A stretch of DNA of 64,000 nt, taken from positions 1-64,000 of the forward strand of contig NZ_JACHBG010000030.1 in NCBI RefSeq assembly GCF_014207095.1. Reading direction: 5' to 3'. Shown one piece after another: positions 26,059-34,371 of this stretch (the first letter of the stretch is position 1; each line of letters begins with the position of its first letter). The notes under the pieces were generated by a model, which did no database searches, was not told the DNA's origin, and saw only the letters and a program-made list of their open reading frames with translations. The position numbers and the translations under genes are program-made. This DNA comes from Martinezella lusitana. Lineage in GTDB: Bacteria > Pseudomonadota > Alphaproteobacteria > Rhizobiales > Rhizobiaceae.

Positions 26059-26352
26059 TCAACTCTCCAGCGAGGCGCGGTCGGTATGGCCGAGATCGCG
26101 TTGCGGGTCGATGACATCCCGCACGCGCTGCTTCAGCTCCTTTGGCCCTGGGAAGCCGCCGTCGCGCTTGCGCTCCCACAGCAGTTCGCCACCGATGCGG
26201 ATTTCGAAGACGCCACCGGTGCCGGGTATCAGCGCCACTTCGCCGAGACTGTCGGTAAAGGTCTGCAGTAGTTCTTGCGCCATCCAGCCGGAGCGCAGGA
26301 GCCAGTTGCACTGGGTGCAGTAGAGAATGGTGATCCGGGGCTTGTCGCTCAT
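26059..26352 (-). CDS. SelT/SelW/SelH-type (Rdx) thioredoxin-like protein
   Basis: A 97-residue cytosolic protein of the Rdx family, the cysteine form of SelW. The redox motif is ITILYCTQCNWLLRSGWMAQELL at the N-terminus (C-x-x-C). GGVFEIRIGGELLWERKRDGGFPGPKELKQRVRD is the conserved C-terminal block of the family. The start at 26352 (MSDKPRI) is favoured by GAGG spaced 9 bases; a start 6 bases earlier is too close to it. The gene is convergent with the BA14K gene, 25 bp apart. A redox role is probable, but no partner is known. Confidence 0.88.
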   Translation of the reverse strand: MSDKPRITILYCTQCNWLLRSGWMAQELLQTFTDSLGEVALIPGTGGVFEIRIGGELLWERKRDGGFPGPKELKQRVRDVIDPQRDLGHTDRASLES

Positions 26353-26539
26353 CGTCATTATCCTCGTTGTTTGCTGACATTTATGCTCAAGATTATTCGC
26401 CTGCAAGCGGAAGCGAGCGCAGCAAAGGTATCGACCGACTTTCCGTCCGGAATTGCGCAAAACGAGCGGCTCTGACCCCTTGCCTGTCGCCCGGCCGCAT
26501 GCTCATCTCTGATTGGACTGTCAGTTGGGGATTATCGGA

Positions 26540-27274
26540 ATGCGCGTCGCCGTCATCGAAAATATGAAGAACACACCGCTCGGTGCACTCGGCATCGCGC
26601 TGGAAGAGGCCGCGGCGCAGGTCGAATGGTTCCGCCCCTGGAGTGGCGAGGCGCTGCCCGAGGACACGAAGTCCCATGACGCGCTGGTCGTGCTCGGCGG
26701 CGAGCAGAGCGCGCGTGACGATGACACCCACCCGTATCTGCCCGCGCTGGCGCGGCTCATGCGCCGCTTCGAGAGTGAGGACAAGGCCGTGCTCGGCATC
26801 TGCCTCGGCAGCCAGATCCTGGCGCGCGCCTATGAGGCGGAAAACCTGCTCGGTGCCGCCCACGAATTCGGCTGGAAGTCGATCGGCCTGACCGACGAAG
26901 GCAAGGTCGATCCCTTGCTGGCCGATGTCGGCGACAACTTCACCATTTTCCAGTGGCATTCCGACACGTTTGCGCTACCCGCCGGCGCTACCCGTCTTGC
27001 GACCAACGGCGTGACGCGCAATCAGGCTTTCCGCATCGGCCGTGCCACCTATGGCACGCAGTTTCACTTCGAGGCGAATGCCGCCGTGGTGGAGCGCTGG
27101 CGGGACGAACACCAGGAAACGATCGAGCGCAAGGAGCCGGGCTGGCTGGAGAAATATCCCGAGCTGGTCTCCAAGCACGCAGTCGCGGCCGACACGGCCG
27201 GTCTTGCCATCGCAAGGGCCTGGGTGAAGACCATCAGGACGCAGGCAAAGCTTCCGGAAGCGGCAGAGGCCTGA
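26540..27274 (+). CDS. Class I glutamine amidotransferase-like protein (GMP synthase-type domain)
   Basis: A single GATase-1 domain of about 244 residues. The nucleophile cysteine lies in VLGICLGSQILARAY. The catalytic His-Glu pair lies in TYGTQFHFEAN. VLGGEQSARDDDTHPYLP matches the oxyanion/loop region of stand-alone family members, such as those annotated as gamma-glutamyl hydrolase or GuaA-like. GGGGA is spaced 8 bases before the ATG at 26540, better than the ATG at 26513. The acceptor is unknown; stand-alone members often act on gamma-glutamyl compounds. It precedes the GFA-type gene by 30 bp, probably in one operon. Confidence 0.87.
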   Translation: MRVAVIENMKNTPLGALGIALEEAAAQVEWFRPWSGEALPEDTKSHDALVVLGGEQSARDDDTHPYLPALARLMRRFESEDKAVLGICLGSQILARAYEAENLLGAAHEFGWKSIGLTDEGKVDPLLADVGDNFTIFQWHSDTFALPAGATRLATNGVTRNQAFRIGRATYGTQFHFEANAAVVERWRDEHQETIERKEPGWLEKYPELVSKHAVAADTAGLAIARAWVKTIRTQAKLPEAAEA

Positions 27275-27304
27275 GAACGCCAGCAAATAAGAGGAGACGA
27301 CACC

Positions 27305-27760
27305 ATGAGCACGCTGGAACTACCATGCGAGGGCAGCTGCCGTTGCGGGCAAGTGCGGTTGAAGATCGACGCCAAACCGTTGCTGACCATGGCCTGCCAC
27401 TGCACCGGCTGCCAGCGCATGACGGCCGGCCCCTATTCGCTGAGTGCAGCGATCCCCTCCGAGGGTTTCGAGGTGACGGAGGGCGAGCCCGTCATCGGCG
27501 GCCTGCATGGCGATGCCATCCATCACTATTTCTGCCCGCATTGCATGAGCTGGCTGTTCACGAAGCTGGAAGGCGTCGACTGGTTCGTCAATGTCCGCGC
27601 CACCATGCTCAACGATGTCGGCTGGTTCACGCCTTTCATGGAGACCTGGACGAGCGAAAAGCTGCCATGGGTCACCACGCCGGCCAAGCACAGCTATGCC
27701 GCGCTGCCGGCGATGGATGAATATGAAGGCTTGATCGGGGAGTATATGGCAGGAAACTGA
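27305..27760 (+). CDS. GFA/CENP-V-family zinc protein
   Basis: A 151-residue protein with the beta-tent fold of glutathione-dependent formaldehyde-activating enzymes. The cysteine ligands are visible: GSCRCGQVRL, MACHCTGCQRMT and YFCPHCMSWLF, giving the usual two-zinc pattern. GAGGAG occurs before the ATG. Most members are uncharacterised; the true formaldehyde-activating activity is disputed even for Gfa itself. It is probably co-transcribed with the upstream amidotransferase. It is convergent with the CcdAB operon, whose toxin stop lies 3 bp away. Confidence 0.88.
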   Translation: MSTLELPCEGSCRCGQVRLKIDAKPLLTMACHCTGCQRMTAGPYSLSAAIPSEGFEVTEGEPVIGGLHGDAIHHYFCPHCMSWLFTKLEGVDWFVNVRATMLNDVGWFTPFMETWTSEKLPWVTTPAKHSYAALPAMDEYEGLIGEYMAGN

Positions 27761-27762
27761 AG

Positions 27763-28062
27763 TCAAAAGCCCTGAAAAAGGAAGTCGGTCGCGGCGGTAA
27801 TCTGATCGCCGTGCAAACTCAAGTCGGTGATCAATTCTCCAATCTCGGTGAACGGTATTGCTGCCATCAATTGCGTTGCCATGATGCGGGGCTTGTCAGC
27901 GATAGTGAACTGCGGATTGAGCCTTGCCATTGGCATTGATACATCCTCCAGGGGAAGCAGAGGCACCATCATTCGTGTACTCAGTCTTTCCAACAAGTCA
28001 GACTGAATATCCAATGCGAGAGTTCCACCGTGCTTTAAGGCATAGACATGGAACCTTGCCAT
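27763..28062 (-). CDS. ccdB: CcdB-family toxin (DNA gyrase poison)
   Basis: A 99-residue toxin. ARFHVYALKHGGTLALDIQSDLLERLSTRMMVPLLP matches the CcdB N-terminal pattern (F-x-V-Y, the L-D-x-Q-S-D-L-L block and R-x-V/M-V-P-L). The C-terminal tail that contacts gyrase is shorter and different from F-plasmid CcdB (ends TDFLFQGF), keeping a hydrophobic end. The ATG overlaps the antitoxin stop (start base 28062), which enforces coupling. The pair is A/T-richer than its flanks, consistent with acquisition between the GFA gene and lepA. Chromosomal CcdAB may stabilise the region or do nothing visible. Confidence 0.9.
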   Translation of the reverse strand: MARFHVYALKHGGTLALDIQSDLLERLSTRMMVPLLPLEDVSMPMARLNPQFTIADKPRIMATQLMAAIPFTEIGELITDLSLHGDQITAATDFLFQGF

Positions 28063-28292
28063 CAGAACTGCCGATATTTTCCAAATGGCAGACCATGTTT
28101 TTCAACATAGGCATTGGCTTGTTCGATTGCGTCGGCATTTTCCAAAAGCCACAGTCGCTCGCGCTCAGCCTTGATGGCGCGGGTTATGCCATCTTCGGCA
28201 GCGCGTGAGATATTGATTTTCAACTCGCGTGCATCTGCAACGAGCTGCTCGTCGAGAGATAAATTCGCGGCTTTTCGCGCTGTCCGAGTCAT
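28062..28292 (-). CDS. ccdA: CcdA-family antitoxin
   Basis: A 76-residue antitoxin. The N-terminal ribbon-helix-helix part (TARKAANLSLDEQLVADARELKINISRAAEDGI) binds DNA. The C-terminal RERLWLLENADAIEQANAYVEKHGLPFGKYRQF is the CcdB-neutralising segment and shows the classical W-x-x-E-N and final pattern of CcdA. GAGGA is spaced 7 bases before the ATG at 28292. It precedes ccdB with overlapping stop and start. The perfect -10 box lies inside an inverted repeat upstream, so the pair is expected to repress itself. Confidence 0.92.
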   Translation of the reverse strand: MTRTARKAANLSLDEQLVADARELKINISRAAEDGITRAIKAERERLWLLENADAIEQANAYVEKHGLPFGKYRQF

Positions 28293-28306
28293 GAGGCGTT
28301 CCTCAG

Positions 28307-28333
28307 ATTATACGCAAACTATATGCGCATAAT
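28307..28333 (-). promoter_or_regulatory. ccdAB operator/promoter inverted repeat
   Basis: ATTATACGCA (28307-28316) and TGCGCATAAT (28324-28333) form an inverted repeat with 9 of 10 positions matching and a 7-base spacer. On the minus strand the proximal arm contains a perfect TATAAT -10 box (28307-28312), so binding of the CcdA ribbon-helix-helix dimer would block RNA polymerase. No good -35 was seen. Confidence 0.75.
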
Positions 28334-28351
28334 TTGATTTTGATAAGAGCC

Positions 28352-30184
28352 TCACTCGTCCCCCATCTTCAGCGCGGCGATAAAGGCTTCCTGCGGGATT
28401 TCGACCTTGCCGAACTGCCGCATGCGCTTCTTGCCCTCCTTCTGCTTGTCGAGCAGCTTGCGCTTGCGGGTAGCGTCGCCGCCGTAGCATTTAGCGGTCA
28501 CGTCCTTACGGAGCGCCTTCACCGTCTCGCGGGCGATGATGCGCCCGCCGATGGCGGCCTGGATCGGGATCTGGAACATGTGCTGCGGGATCAGGTCCTT
28601 CAGCTTCTCGCACATGACACGGCCGCGCTTTTCCGCCGCCGAGCGGTGCACGAGCATGGACAGCGCATCCACCGGCTCGGCATTGACGAGGATCGACATC
28701 TTGACGAGATCGCTCTCGCGATAATCGGTCAGGCTGTAGTCGAAGGAGGCATAGCCCTTGGAGATCGACTTCAGGCGATCATAGAAGTCGAAGACGACTT
28801 CGTTGAGCGGCAGATCGTAGGTGATCATGGCGCGGTTGCCGACATAGGTCAGCTCAGTCTGGATGCCGCGGCGGTCTTGGCAGAGCTTCAGGATCGAGCC
28901 GAGATAATCATCCGGCGTCAGGATCGTCGCCTTGATCCACGGTTCGCGGAATTCGGAAATCTTGACGACGTCGGGCATATCGGCCGGGTTGTGCAGCTCG
29001 ATCTCGGTGCCGTCGGTCATGGTGAGCTGATAAACGACGGACGGAGCCGTGGCGATCAGGTCGAGGTTGAATTCGCGCTCCAGGCGCTCCTGGATGATTT
29101 CCAGATGCAGTAGGCCGAGGAAGCCGCAACGGAAGCCGAAGCCGAGAGCGGCAGACGATTCCATTTCGAAGGAGAAGCTGGCATCGTTGAGGCGCAGCTT
29201 GCCCATCGCGGAGCGTAGGTCTTCGAAATCGGCGGCATCGACCGGGAAGAGGCCGCAGAACACCACAGGCTGCGCCGGCTTGAAGCCCGGCAGCGCTGCC
29301 GCGGTCGGGCGCTTGTCTTCGGTGATGGTATCGCCGACGCGGGTGTCGGCCACTTCCTTGATCGAAGCGGTGATGAAGCCGATCTCGCCGGGGCCGAGGC
29401 TGTCGACGGCGACCATCTTCGGTGTGAGAACGCCGACGCGTTCGATCTGATACTTCGCATCCGTGCCCATCATGCGGATGGTCTGGCCCTTGGTCAGTGT
29501 GCCGTCGATGATGCGCACGAGAACCATGACGCCGAGATAGGTGTCGTACCAGCTGTCGACCAGCAGCGCCTTCAGCGGTGCCTTCTCGCCACCGGGGCTC
29601 TTCGGCGCCGGCAGCCTGTTGACGATGGCTTCGAGAACATCCGGAATGCCGAGGCCCGTCTTGGCCGAAATCAGCACGGCGTCGGACGCATCAATGCCGA
29701 TCACTTCCTCGATCTGGTCCTTGATGCGGTCGGGTTCGGCCGCCGGCAGGTCGATCTTGTTGAGGACGGTGACGAGCTCGTGATTGTTGTCGATCGCCTG
29801 ATAGACGTTGGCGAGCGTCTGCGCTTCCACGCCCTGAGAGGCGTCGACGACAAGCAGCGAACCCTCGCAGGCCGACAGCGAGCGCGAGACTTCATAGGCG
29901 AAGTCGACGTGTCCGGGCGTGTCGATCAGGTTGAGAATATAGGTCTCGCCGTTGTTGGCCTTGTAGTGCAGGCGCACCGTCTGGGCCTTGATGGTGATGC
30001 CGCGTTCGCGCTCGATCTCCATATTGTCCAACACCTGCTCCGACATCTCGCGTTCGGCGAGACCGCCCGTCGTCTGGATCAGGCGATCGGCCAGCGTCGA
30101 TTTGCCGTGGTCGATATGGGCCACGATCGAGAAGTTGCGGATATGCGAAAGCGGAGTGGTCGAATTGGTGCTCATGCGCGCCAT
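28352..30184 (-). CDS. lepA: Elongation factor 4 (LepA), ribosomal back-translocase GTPase
   Basis: 610 residues, cytosolic and membrane-associated translation factor. G1 is AHIDHGKSTLADRLI (about residues 23-37), the switch region is ERGITIKAQT, G3 is LIDTPGHVDF, G4 is VLNKIDLP, followed by EF-G-like domains and the LepA-specific C-terminus (AKCYGGDATRKRKLLDKQKEGKKRMRQ-type block). The protein ends QEAFIAALKMGDE as in other rhizobia. Neither of the two candidate ATGs (30184, or 30175 giving MSTNSTTP) has a clear ribosome site. The gene stands alone: the ccdA promoter lies after its stop and a divergent XRE gene lies upstream. Confidence 0.97.
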   Translation of the reverse strand: MARMSTNSTTPLSHIRNFSIVAHIDHGKSTLADRLIQTTGGLAEREMSEQVLDNMEIERERGITIKAQTVRLHYKANNGETYILNLIDTPGHVDFAYEVSRSLSACEGSLLVVDASQGVEAQTLANVYQAIDNNHELVTVLNKIDLPAAEPDRIKDQIEEVIGIDASDAVLISAKTGLGIPDVLEAIVNRLPAPKSPGGEKAPLKALLVDSWYDTYLGVMVLVRIIDGTLTKGQTIRMMGTDAKYQIERVGVLTPKMVAVDSLGPGEIGFITASIKEVADTRVGDTITEDKRPTAAALPGFKPAQPVVFCGLFPVDAADFEDLRSAMGKLRLNDASFSFEMESSAALGFGFRCGFLGLLHLEIIQERLEREFNLDLIATAPSVVYQLTMTDGTEIELHNPADMPDVVKISEFREPWIKATILTPDDYLGSILKLCQDRRGIQTELTYVGNRAMITYDLPLNEVVFDFYDRLKSISKGYASFDYSLTDYRESDLVKMSILVNAEPVDALSMLVHRSAAEKRGRVMCEKLKDLIPQHMFQIPIQAAIGGRIIARETVKALRKDVTAKCYGGDATRKRKLLDKQKEGKKRMRQFGKVEIPQEAFIAALKMGDE

Positions 30185-30355
30185 ATAGCAGCGCCGCCCC
30201 GCGCCGCAAAGCGGAAAAGCGGGGCTTTGGCGGCTATCTTCACGTTATGTTAGCCTTTTCCGGCCCGCCGCCAGGGAATCTCGAAGCCCGCTTGATTCCA
30301 TCATGAGAACGTGTATTTCTCTTATAGTAGAATTTCGAAGCGTGAGACATTGACA

Positions 30356-30928
30356 ATGGCGGATGACGATCTGGATCTGGCGATCGGTGCACGCATCAAG
30401 GAGCTGCGCATCGCTCGCGGCCTGACACTGGATGAGCTTGCCAATGCTTCGGCCGTCAGCCGTGCGATGATCTCGCGCATCGAGCGGGCGGAGGCGAGTC
30501 CGACGGCCTCGTTGCTATCGCGGCTCTGTGCAGCGCTCGGCCTTTCGCTCTCGGCTTTCTTTGCCGAGGAGGACATGGAGGTGTCGCCGCTTGCCCGCCG
30601 CGAGCAGCAGGCGATCTGGCGTGATCCGGGAACCGGCTATGTCAGGCGCTCCGTCTCGCCGCCGGGCACGGGCTCGAAGGTCGATGTCGTCGAGGTCATC
30701 TTCCCCGCCGGCGCGCGCGTCATCTTCCCACCGAATACGGCAAGTGCCGACATGACCCAGCATGTCTGGCTGTTCGAGGGCGAGATGAAGGTGACGCATC
30801 GTGATGTGACCCATCACCTGATGCCCGGCGATTGCCTCTTCATGGGCGTCGGCGACGGCCACGCCTTTCACAATCCCGGCGAGGTGCCGGCGCGCTACAG
30901 CGTCATCCTCGATCGCGGCCGTTTATAA
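30356..30928 (+). CDS. XRE-family regulator with C-terminal cupin domain
   Basis: Two-domain regulator. HTH_3 (about residues 8-65) reads IGARIKELRIARGLTLDELANASAVSRAMISRIERAEASPTASLLSRL in shortened family form. The cupin (about 105-185) has WLFEGEMKVTHRDVTHHLMPGDCLFMGVGDGHAFHNPGE. This architecture usually senses a small metabolite and represses catabolic or efflux genes. I start at 30356 (MADDDLDLAI); an in-frame ATG at 30311 adds a tail unlike the family. It is followed 18 bp later by a GNAT gene, a pairing often seen in Rhizobiaceae, which suggests that the acetyltransferase modifies the inducer or is its target. 190 residues. Confidence 0.88.
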   Translation: MADDDLDLAIGARIKELRIARGLTLDELANASAVSRAMISRIERAEASPTASLLSRLCAALGLSLSAFFAEEDMEVSPLARREQQAIWRDPGTGYVRRSVSPPGTGSKVDVVEVIFPAGARVIFPPNTASADMTQHVWLFEGEMKVTHRDVTHHLMPGDCLFMGVGDGHAFHNPGEVPARYSVILDRGRL

Positions 30929-30946
30929 GCTTCAAGGATCTTTATC

Positions 30947-31468
30947 ATGCCCGATATTCGTCTTCTCTCCGCTGCCGACGCTCGCGACAGGCTATCCGAT
31001 CTTTGCGAGGTGCTTGCCGATTGCGTCAATGGCGGCGCTTCCGTCGGCTTCATGCAGCCTTATGGCGTAGCCGACGCCTTGCCCTACTGGCAGGGTGTGG
31101 CCGACAGCGTCGAACGCGGCGCGACACTGCTTTTCGTCGCCGTGATCGAGGGCCGGGTCGTCGGCACGGTGCAGGTGGGTGCGGCGCAGATGCCGAACCA
31201 GCCGCATCGCGGCGATCTTAAGAAGCTGCTGGTGCACAGATCCGCGCGGGGCAAGGGCCTTGCCCGTCTCCTGATGGACGCCGCGGAACGCGAAGCTGCC
31301 CGCATCGGCAAGACCTTGCTCGTGCTAGATACGGCGACCGGCAGCGATGCCGAAGCGATCTATCCACGCCTCGGCTGGCAGCGTGTCGGCGTGGTGCCGG
31401 ATTATGCCATGTGGCCGGAAGGCGGCCTTTGCGACACGACACTCTTCTACAAGCGCATCGCTGCGTGA
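30947..31468 (+). CDS. GNAT-family N-acetyltransferase
   Basis: 173 residues, cytosolic. The acetyl-CoA loop is LVHRSARGKGLARLLMDAAEREA (R/Q-x-x-G-x-G/A pattern), preceded by the beta-strand VGTVQVGAAQMPNQPHRGDLKKLLV and followed by KTLLVLDTATGSDAEAIYPRLGW, typical of the family's last strand and helix. AAGGA is found before the ATG. It probably shares a transcript with the XRE-cupin regulator. Acceptor unknown. Confidence 0.88.
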   Translation: MPDIRLLSAADARDRLSDLCEVLADCVNGGASVGFMQPYGVADALPYWQGVADSVERGATLLFVAVIEGRVVGTVQVGAAQMPNQPHRGDLKKLLVHRSARGKGLARLLMDAAEREAARIGKTLLVLDTATGSDAEAIYPRLGWQRVGVVPDYAMWPEGGLCDTTLFYKRIAA

Positions 31469-31477
31469 AAAGATGAT

Positions 31478-32083
31478 TCAGGCTGAAAAGGCGGCCATGG
31501 CATCTCGCAATGTCGAGCCCGGCGCCCATTGCATCGCCTTCCAGCCGAATTGCCGTGCAGCCTCGATATTGGCTTCTACATCGTCGATGAAGCCGATCTC
31601 GTTTGGGGCAAAACCGACGCGTTCGGTCGCCAGCAGAAAGAATTCGACTGTAGGTTTCTGATGGCCGAGAGCGGCCGAATAGAAAACGCCGTCGAAACGC
31701 TGGGAGAGCTGAAGCGTCTCCATTAGATAGGCCGCGCGCATATGCTCCTGATTGGTTGCAAGGAACATCTTCGTGCCGTCGGCGCGCAGCGCGGCAAGAT
31801 CTTCGAGCAGGCCGTGATCGAGGCGGGAGTCGTTTTCGAACCAATAGTCGATCAGCGTTTTCGCGGGGAGTTGCGGCGCGATCTCGCCAAGGACCTCTGA
31901 AAGCCTTGGCTCCAGCGCGTCGCGGCCGGTGACGATATCTTGCCAATAGGGTTTGAAGAATGCCTCCTGAAGCACATTCAGCCGCAAGCCGAGGTCCTGC
32001 TCCAGATAGGTGAAAAGCGGCAGCCCGTCGCTTGGCCTTCCGTGAACCAGGACGCCGTCGACATCGACCATCAGGATTTTCAT
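31478..32083 (-). CDS. HAD-superfamily hydrolase
   Basis: 201 residues. Motif I is ILMVDVDGVLV (catalytic aspartates in DVDG), motif II is MFLATNQ, motif III lysine is in GHQKPTVEFF and motif IV is GFIDDVEANIEAA. A helical cap lies between motifs I and II, as in beta-phosphoglucomutase-like or haloacid-type phosphatases. The second acidic residue after the nucleophile is Asp, fitting a phosphatase. It is convergent with the GNAT gene (9 bp apart) and divergent from the polyamine deacetylase. Substrate unknown. Confidence 0.88.
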   Translation of the reverse strand: MKILMVDVDGVLVHGRPSDGLPLFTYLEQDLGLRLNVLQEAFFKPYWQDIVTGRDALEPRLSEVLGEIAPQLPAKTLIDYWFENDSRLDHGLLEDLAALRADGTKMFLATNQEHMRAAYLMETLQLSQRFDGVFYSAALGHQKPTVEFFLLATERVGFAPNEIGFIDDVEANIEAARQFGWKAMQWAPGSTLRDAMAAFSA

Positions 32084-32142
32084 GCGGCCATCCTCGCTTC
32101 GTCAAATGCAGGCGGAAAATGCGGTCACTTGCGGTAGCGTTC

Positions 32143-32163
32143 AAGAGCGCATCGCTCTTTTTT
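32143..32163 (+). terminator. Hairpin with T-run in the leader of the polyamine deacetylase gene
   Basis: AAGAGCG, CAT, CGCTCTT then TTTT forms a small intrinsic-terminator shape reading in the plus direction. No plus-strand gene ends here: the GNAT stop is 675 bp upstream and the HAD gene between is on the other strand. It lies 56 bp before the ATG at 32219, so if transcription starts upstream it would act as an attenuator. Confidence 0.45.
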
Positions 32164-32218
32164 CCTGGCCGCGATGCATGTAGCCTTTAGGGCAAATGAT
32201 ATAATGGAGGAGGCGAAT

Positions 32219-33244
32219 ATGCGGGTCATTTATTCGGAAGATCACAAGCTCAGGGATGCCAAGACCGAGCTGCATGATGGCAAGCTCGTCACCCCCTTCG
32301 AAGCGCCGTTCCGCGCCGAATGGATCCTCGCCGCCGTCAAGGAAGCAGGCTTCGTCGATGTCGTCGCACCTGAGGTCTACGGGCTCGAGACGGCATGCAA
32401 GGTGCATGATCCCGCCTATCTCGAATTTCTGCGCGTGGTGTGGGAGCGCTGGGTCGCGGCCGGGTTTACGGGTGAGGCGATCTCCAATTCCTTCCCTGTC
32501 AGGCGCACCAGTCAGCGCGTGCCGGAAAATATCGTCGGCATGATCGGCCATTATGCCAATGCGGCCGATACCTCCATCACCAAGGGATCCTACGAGGCGG
32601 CGCTCGCCTCAATGCGCTGCGCCTTGACCGGCGCCGACTGGCTACACGTTGGCAATCGCTTTGCCTTTGCGCTCTGCCGTCCGCCCGGCCATCATGCCGG
32701 CTCCGATCTCTTCGGTGGCTATTGCTTCATCAACAATGCCGGTGTCGCCGCACAGCGCCTGCGCGACCATGGCGCGGCCAGGGTTGCGGTGCTCGATGTC
32801 GATTTCCATCATGGCAACGGCACGCAGGACATATTCTACCGGCGGGGCGATGTCTTCACGGCTTCGCTGCATGGCGATCCCCTCCATGCCTTCCCCTATT
32901 TCCTTGGTCATGCCGACGAGAAGGGCGAGGGCAACGGGCTCGGCGCCAACCGCAATTACCCGATGCAGCCGGGCACGCCATGGGAGGTATGGTCATCGGC
33001 GCTCGACGATGCGCTGGCCCGCATCAAGGCCTTCGGCGCCGAAGCAATCGTCCTCTCGCTCGGCGTCGATACTTTCGAGCGCGATCCGATCTCTTTCTTC
33101 GCGTTGACGTCGCAGGATTTCATCCGCATGGGCGAGCGCATCGCCGCGGCGGGATTGCCCGTGCTCGTCTGCATGGAAGGCGGTTATGGCGTGCCCGAAA
33201 TCGGTCTCAACGTCGCCAATGTGCTGAAAGGCCTTGAAGCCTGA
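32219..33244 (+). CDS. aphA: Acetylpolyamine amidohydrolase (histone-deacetylase family)
   Basis: Zinc enzyme that removes acetyl groups from acetylputrescine, acetylspermidine and similar amines in the cytosol. At 341 residues from ATG 32219 it has the same length and closely the same sequence pattern as the characterised Mycoplana ramosa enzyme: RVIYSEDHKLRDAKTEL at the start, RPPGHHAGSDLFGGYCF (catalytic His pair), LDVDFHHGNGTQDIFY (zinc Asp and His), LGVDTFERDPISFF (third ligand), and EGGYGVPEIGLNVANVLKG (transition-state tyrosine). AGGAGG is perfectly placed before this ATG; an earlier ATG at 32174 is less likely. It is followed 97 bp later by a DMT exporter. Confidence 0.93.
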   Translation: MRVIYSEDHKLRDAKTELHDGKLVTPFEAPFRAEWILAAVKEAGFVDVVAPEVYGLETACKVHDPAYLEFLRVVWERWVAAGFTGEAISNSFPVRRTSQRVPENIVGMIGHYANAADTSITKGSYEAALASMRCALTGADWLHVGNRFAFALCRPPGHHAGSDLFGGYCFINNAGVAAQRLRDHGAARVAVLDVDFHHGNGTQDIFYRRGDVFTASLHGDPLHAFPYFLGHADEKGEGNGLGANRNYPMQPGTPWEVWSSALDDALARIKAFGAEAIVLSLGVDTFERDPISFFALTSQDFIRMGERIAAAGLPVLVCMEGGYGVPEIGLNVANVLKGLEA

Positions 33245-33341
33245 GCGGCTCTTGCATCAAAGCGCCTGATCCCAGCATGAAAAGTTTGAATTTGCCAGCA
33301 TAAGCCCATGCCTCTAAAACCCTCGCCCGATGGGAGAGGTC

Positions 33342-34256
33342 ATGGATCAGAAGCTTATCGAAAGTGGCACGGATGGCGGCGCAGTATTGATGCCGCATCC
33401 GAATGTTGCGCCCTCCTCCGGCGGCATCGCCGCGGGGATACTGATGTGCGTCATGTCTATGTCCTGCATCCAGTTCGGCTCGGCCCTGTCGGCTCCGATC
33501 ATCAATGCCTATGGGCCGGTGGGCGCGACATGGCTTCGGCTCGTCTTTGCCTCCGCAGCATTGGCGATCATCGTCCGTCCGAAAATTCTAAGCTACAGCC
33601 GCTCGCAGTGGCTCGGCGTGCTGGCGCTCGGCACCGTTTCGGCGCTGATGACGACGTTCTTCTTCTCGGCGATTGCGCGCATTCCCTTAGGCCTTGCCGT
33701 CGCGATCGAGTTTCTCGGGCCGCTGCTGGTCGCGACCCTGGGCTTCGGGCTCAGCCGCCAGCTTCTCTGGCCTCTTTTCGCGGCCATCGGCGTGCTGCTG
33801 CTGGCCTATGATGGCGAGGCGTGGGTCGGCAATCTGCCCGGCATTCTCTTTGCCATCGGGGCAGGGGCGGGCTGGGCCAGCTACATTCTGCTGACAAAGA
33901 AGGTTGGCAACGCATTTCAGGGCCTCGAAGGACTCTCGATGTCGTTGCTGGTCGCAGCCGTGGTTTCGACCCCCTTCGGCTTCGCGTCCGCGGTTCCGCA
34001 TCTGACAGGTTATGGCCTGCTCGAGATCGCCGGCCTAGCGCTACTTGTTCCGCTGCTTCCCTATGTGCTGGAAATGGTGGCGCTGCGGCGCATGCCGACT
34101 TCGTCCTTCGGCATTCTCATGAGCCTCGAACCCGCCATCGGCGCCGTTGCGGGCTTTATTATCCTGTCGCAACCAATGACGCCGTCACAGATGTTCGGCA
34201 CCGCCCTCGTCGTTTCCGCCAGCATCGGTGCCACGATCTTCGCGACGAAGGGCTGA
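33342..34256 (+). CDS. EamA/DMT-family metabolite exporter (RhtA-like)
   Basis: Inner-membrane transporter with ten hydrophobic segments arranged as two EamA repeats. Repeat 1 includes YGPVGATWLRLVFASAALAII and AIARIPLGLAVAIEFLGPLLVA; repeat 2 includes AVAGFIILSQPMTPSQMFGTALVVSASIGA. The RIPLGLAVAIEFLGPL and LPYVLEMVALRRMPTSSFGILMSLEPAIGAVAG blocks resemble RhtA, a threonine/homoserine exporter. The start at 33342 is preceded by GGGAG at 5 bases; 33330 is an alternative. The N-terminal 30 residues are soluble. 304 residues. Substrate unproven; placement after a polyamine deacetylase allows an amine exporter as another idea. Confidence 0.88.
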   Translation: MDQKLIESGTDGGAVLMPHPNVAPSSGGIAAGILMCVMSMSCIQFGSALSAPIINAYGPVGATWLRLVFASAALAIIVRPKILSYSRSQWLGVLALGTVSALMTTFFFSAIARIPLGLAVAIEFLGPLLVATLGFGLSRQLLWPLFAAIGVLLLAYDGEAWVGNLPGILFAIGAGAGWASYILLTKKVGNAFQGLEGLSMSLLVAAVVSTPFGFASAVPHLTGYGLLEIAGLALLVPLLPYVLEMVALRRMPTSSFGILMSLEPAIGAVAGFIILSQPMTPSQMFGTALVVSASIGATIFATKG

Positions 34257-34371
34257 ATTCACCGGATATCATAGTCTTTCAGATCGAGGGTCACGCTTGC
34301 GGTTCTCTGTTCGGTCAACGCTAAGGTCGGCCGCGTTTTGACCGCTTCCGGTGTGTTTGTCCTCGAGGCCC

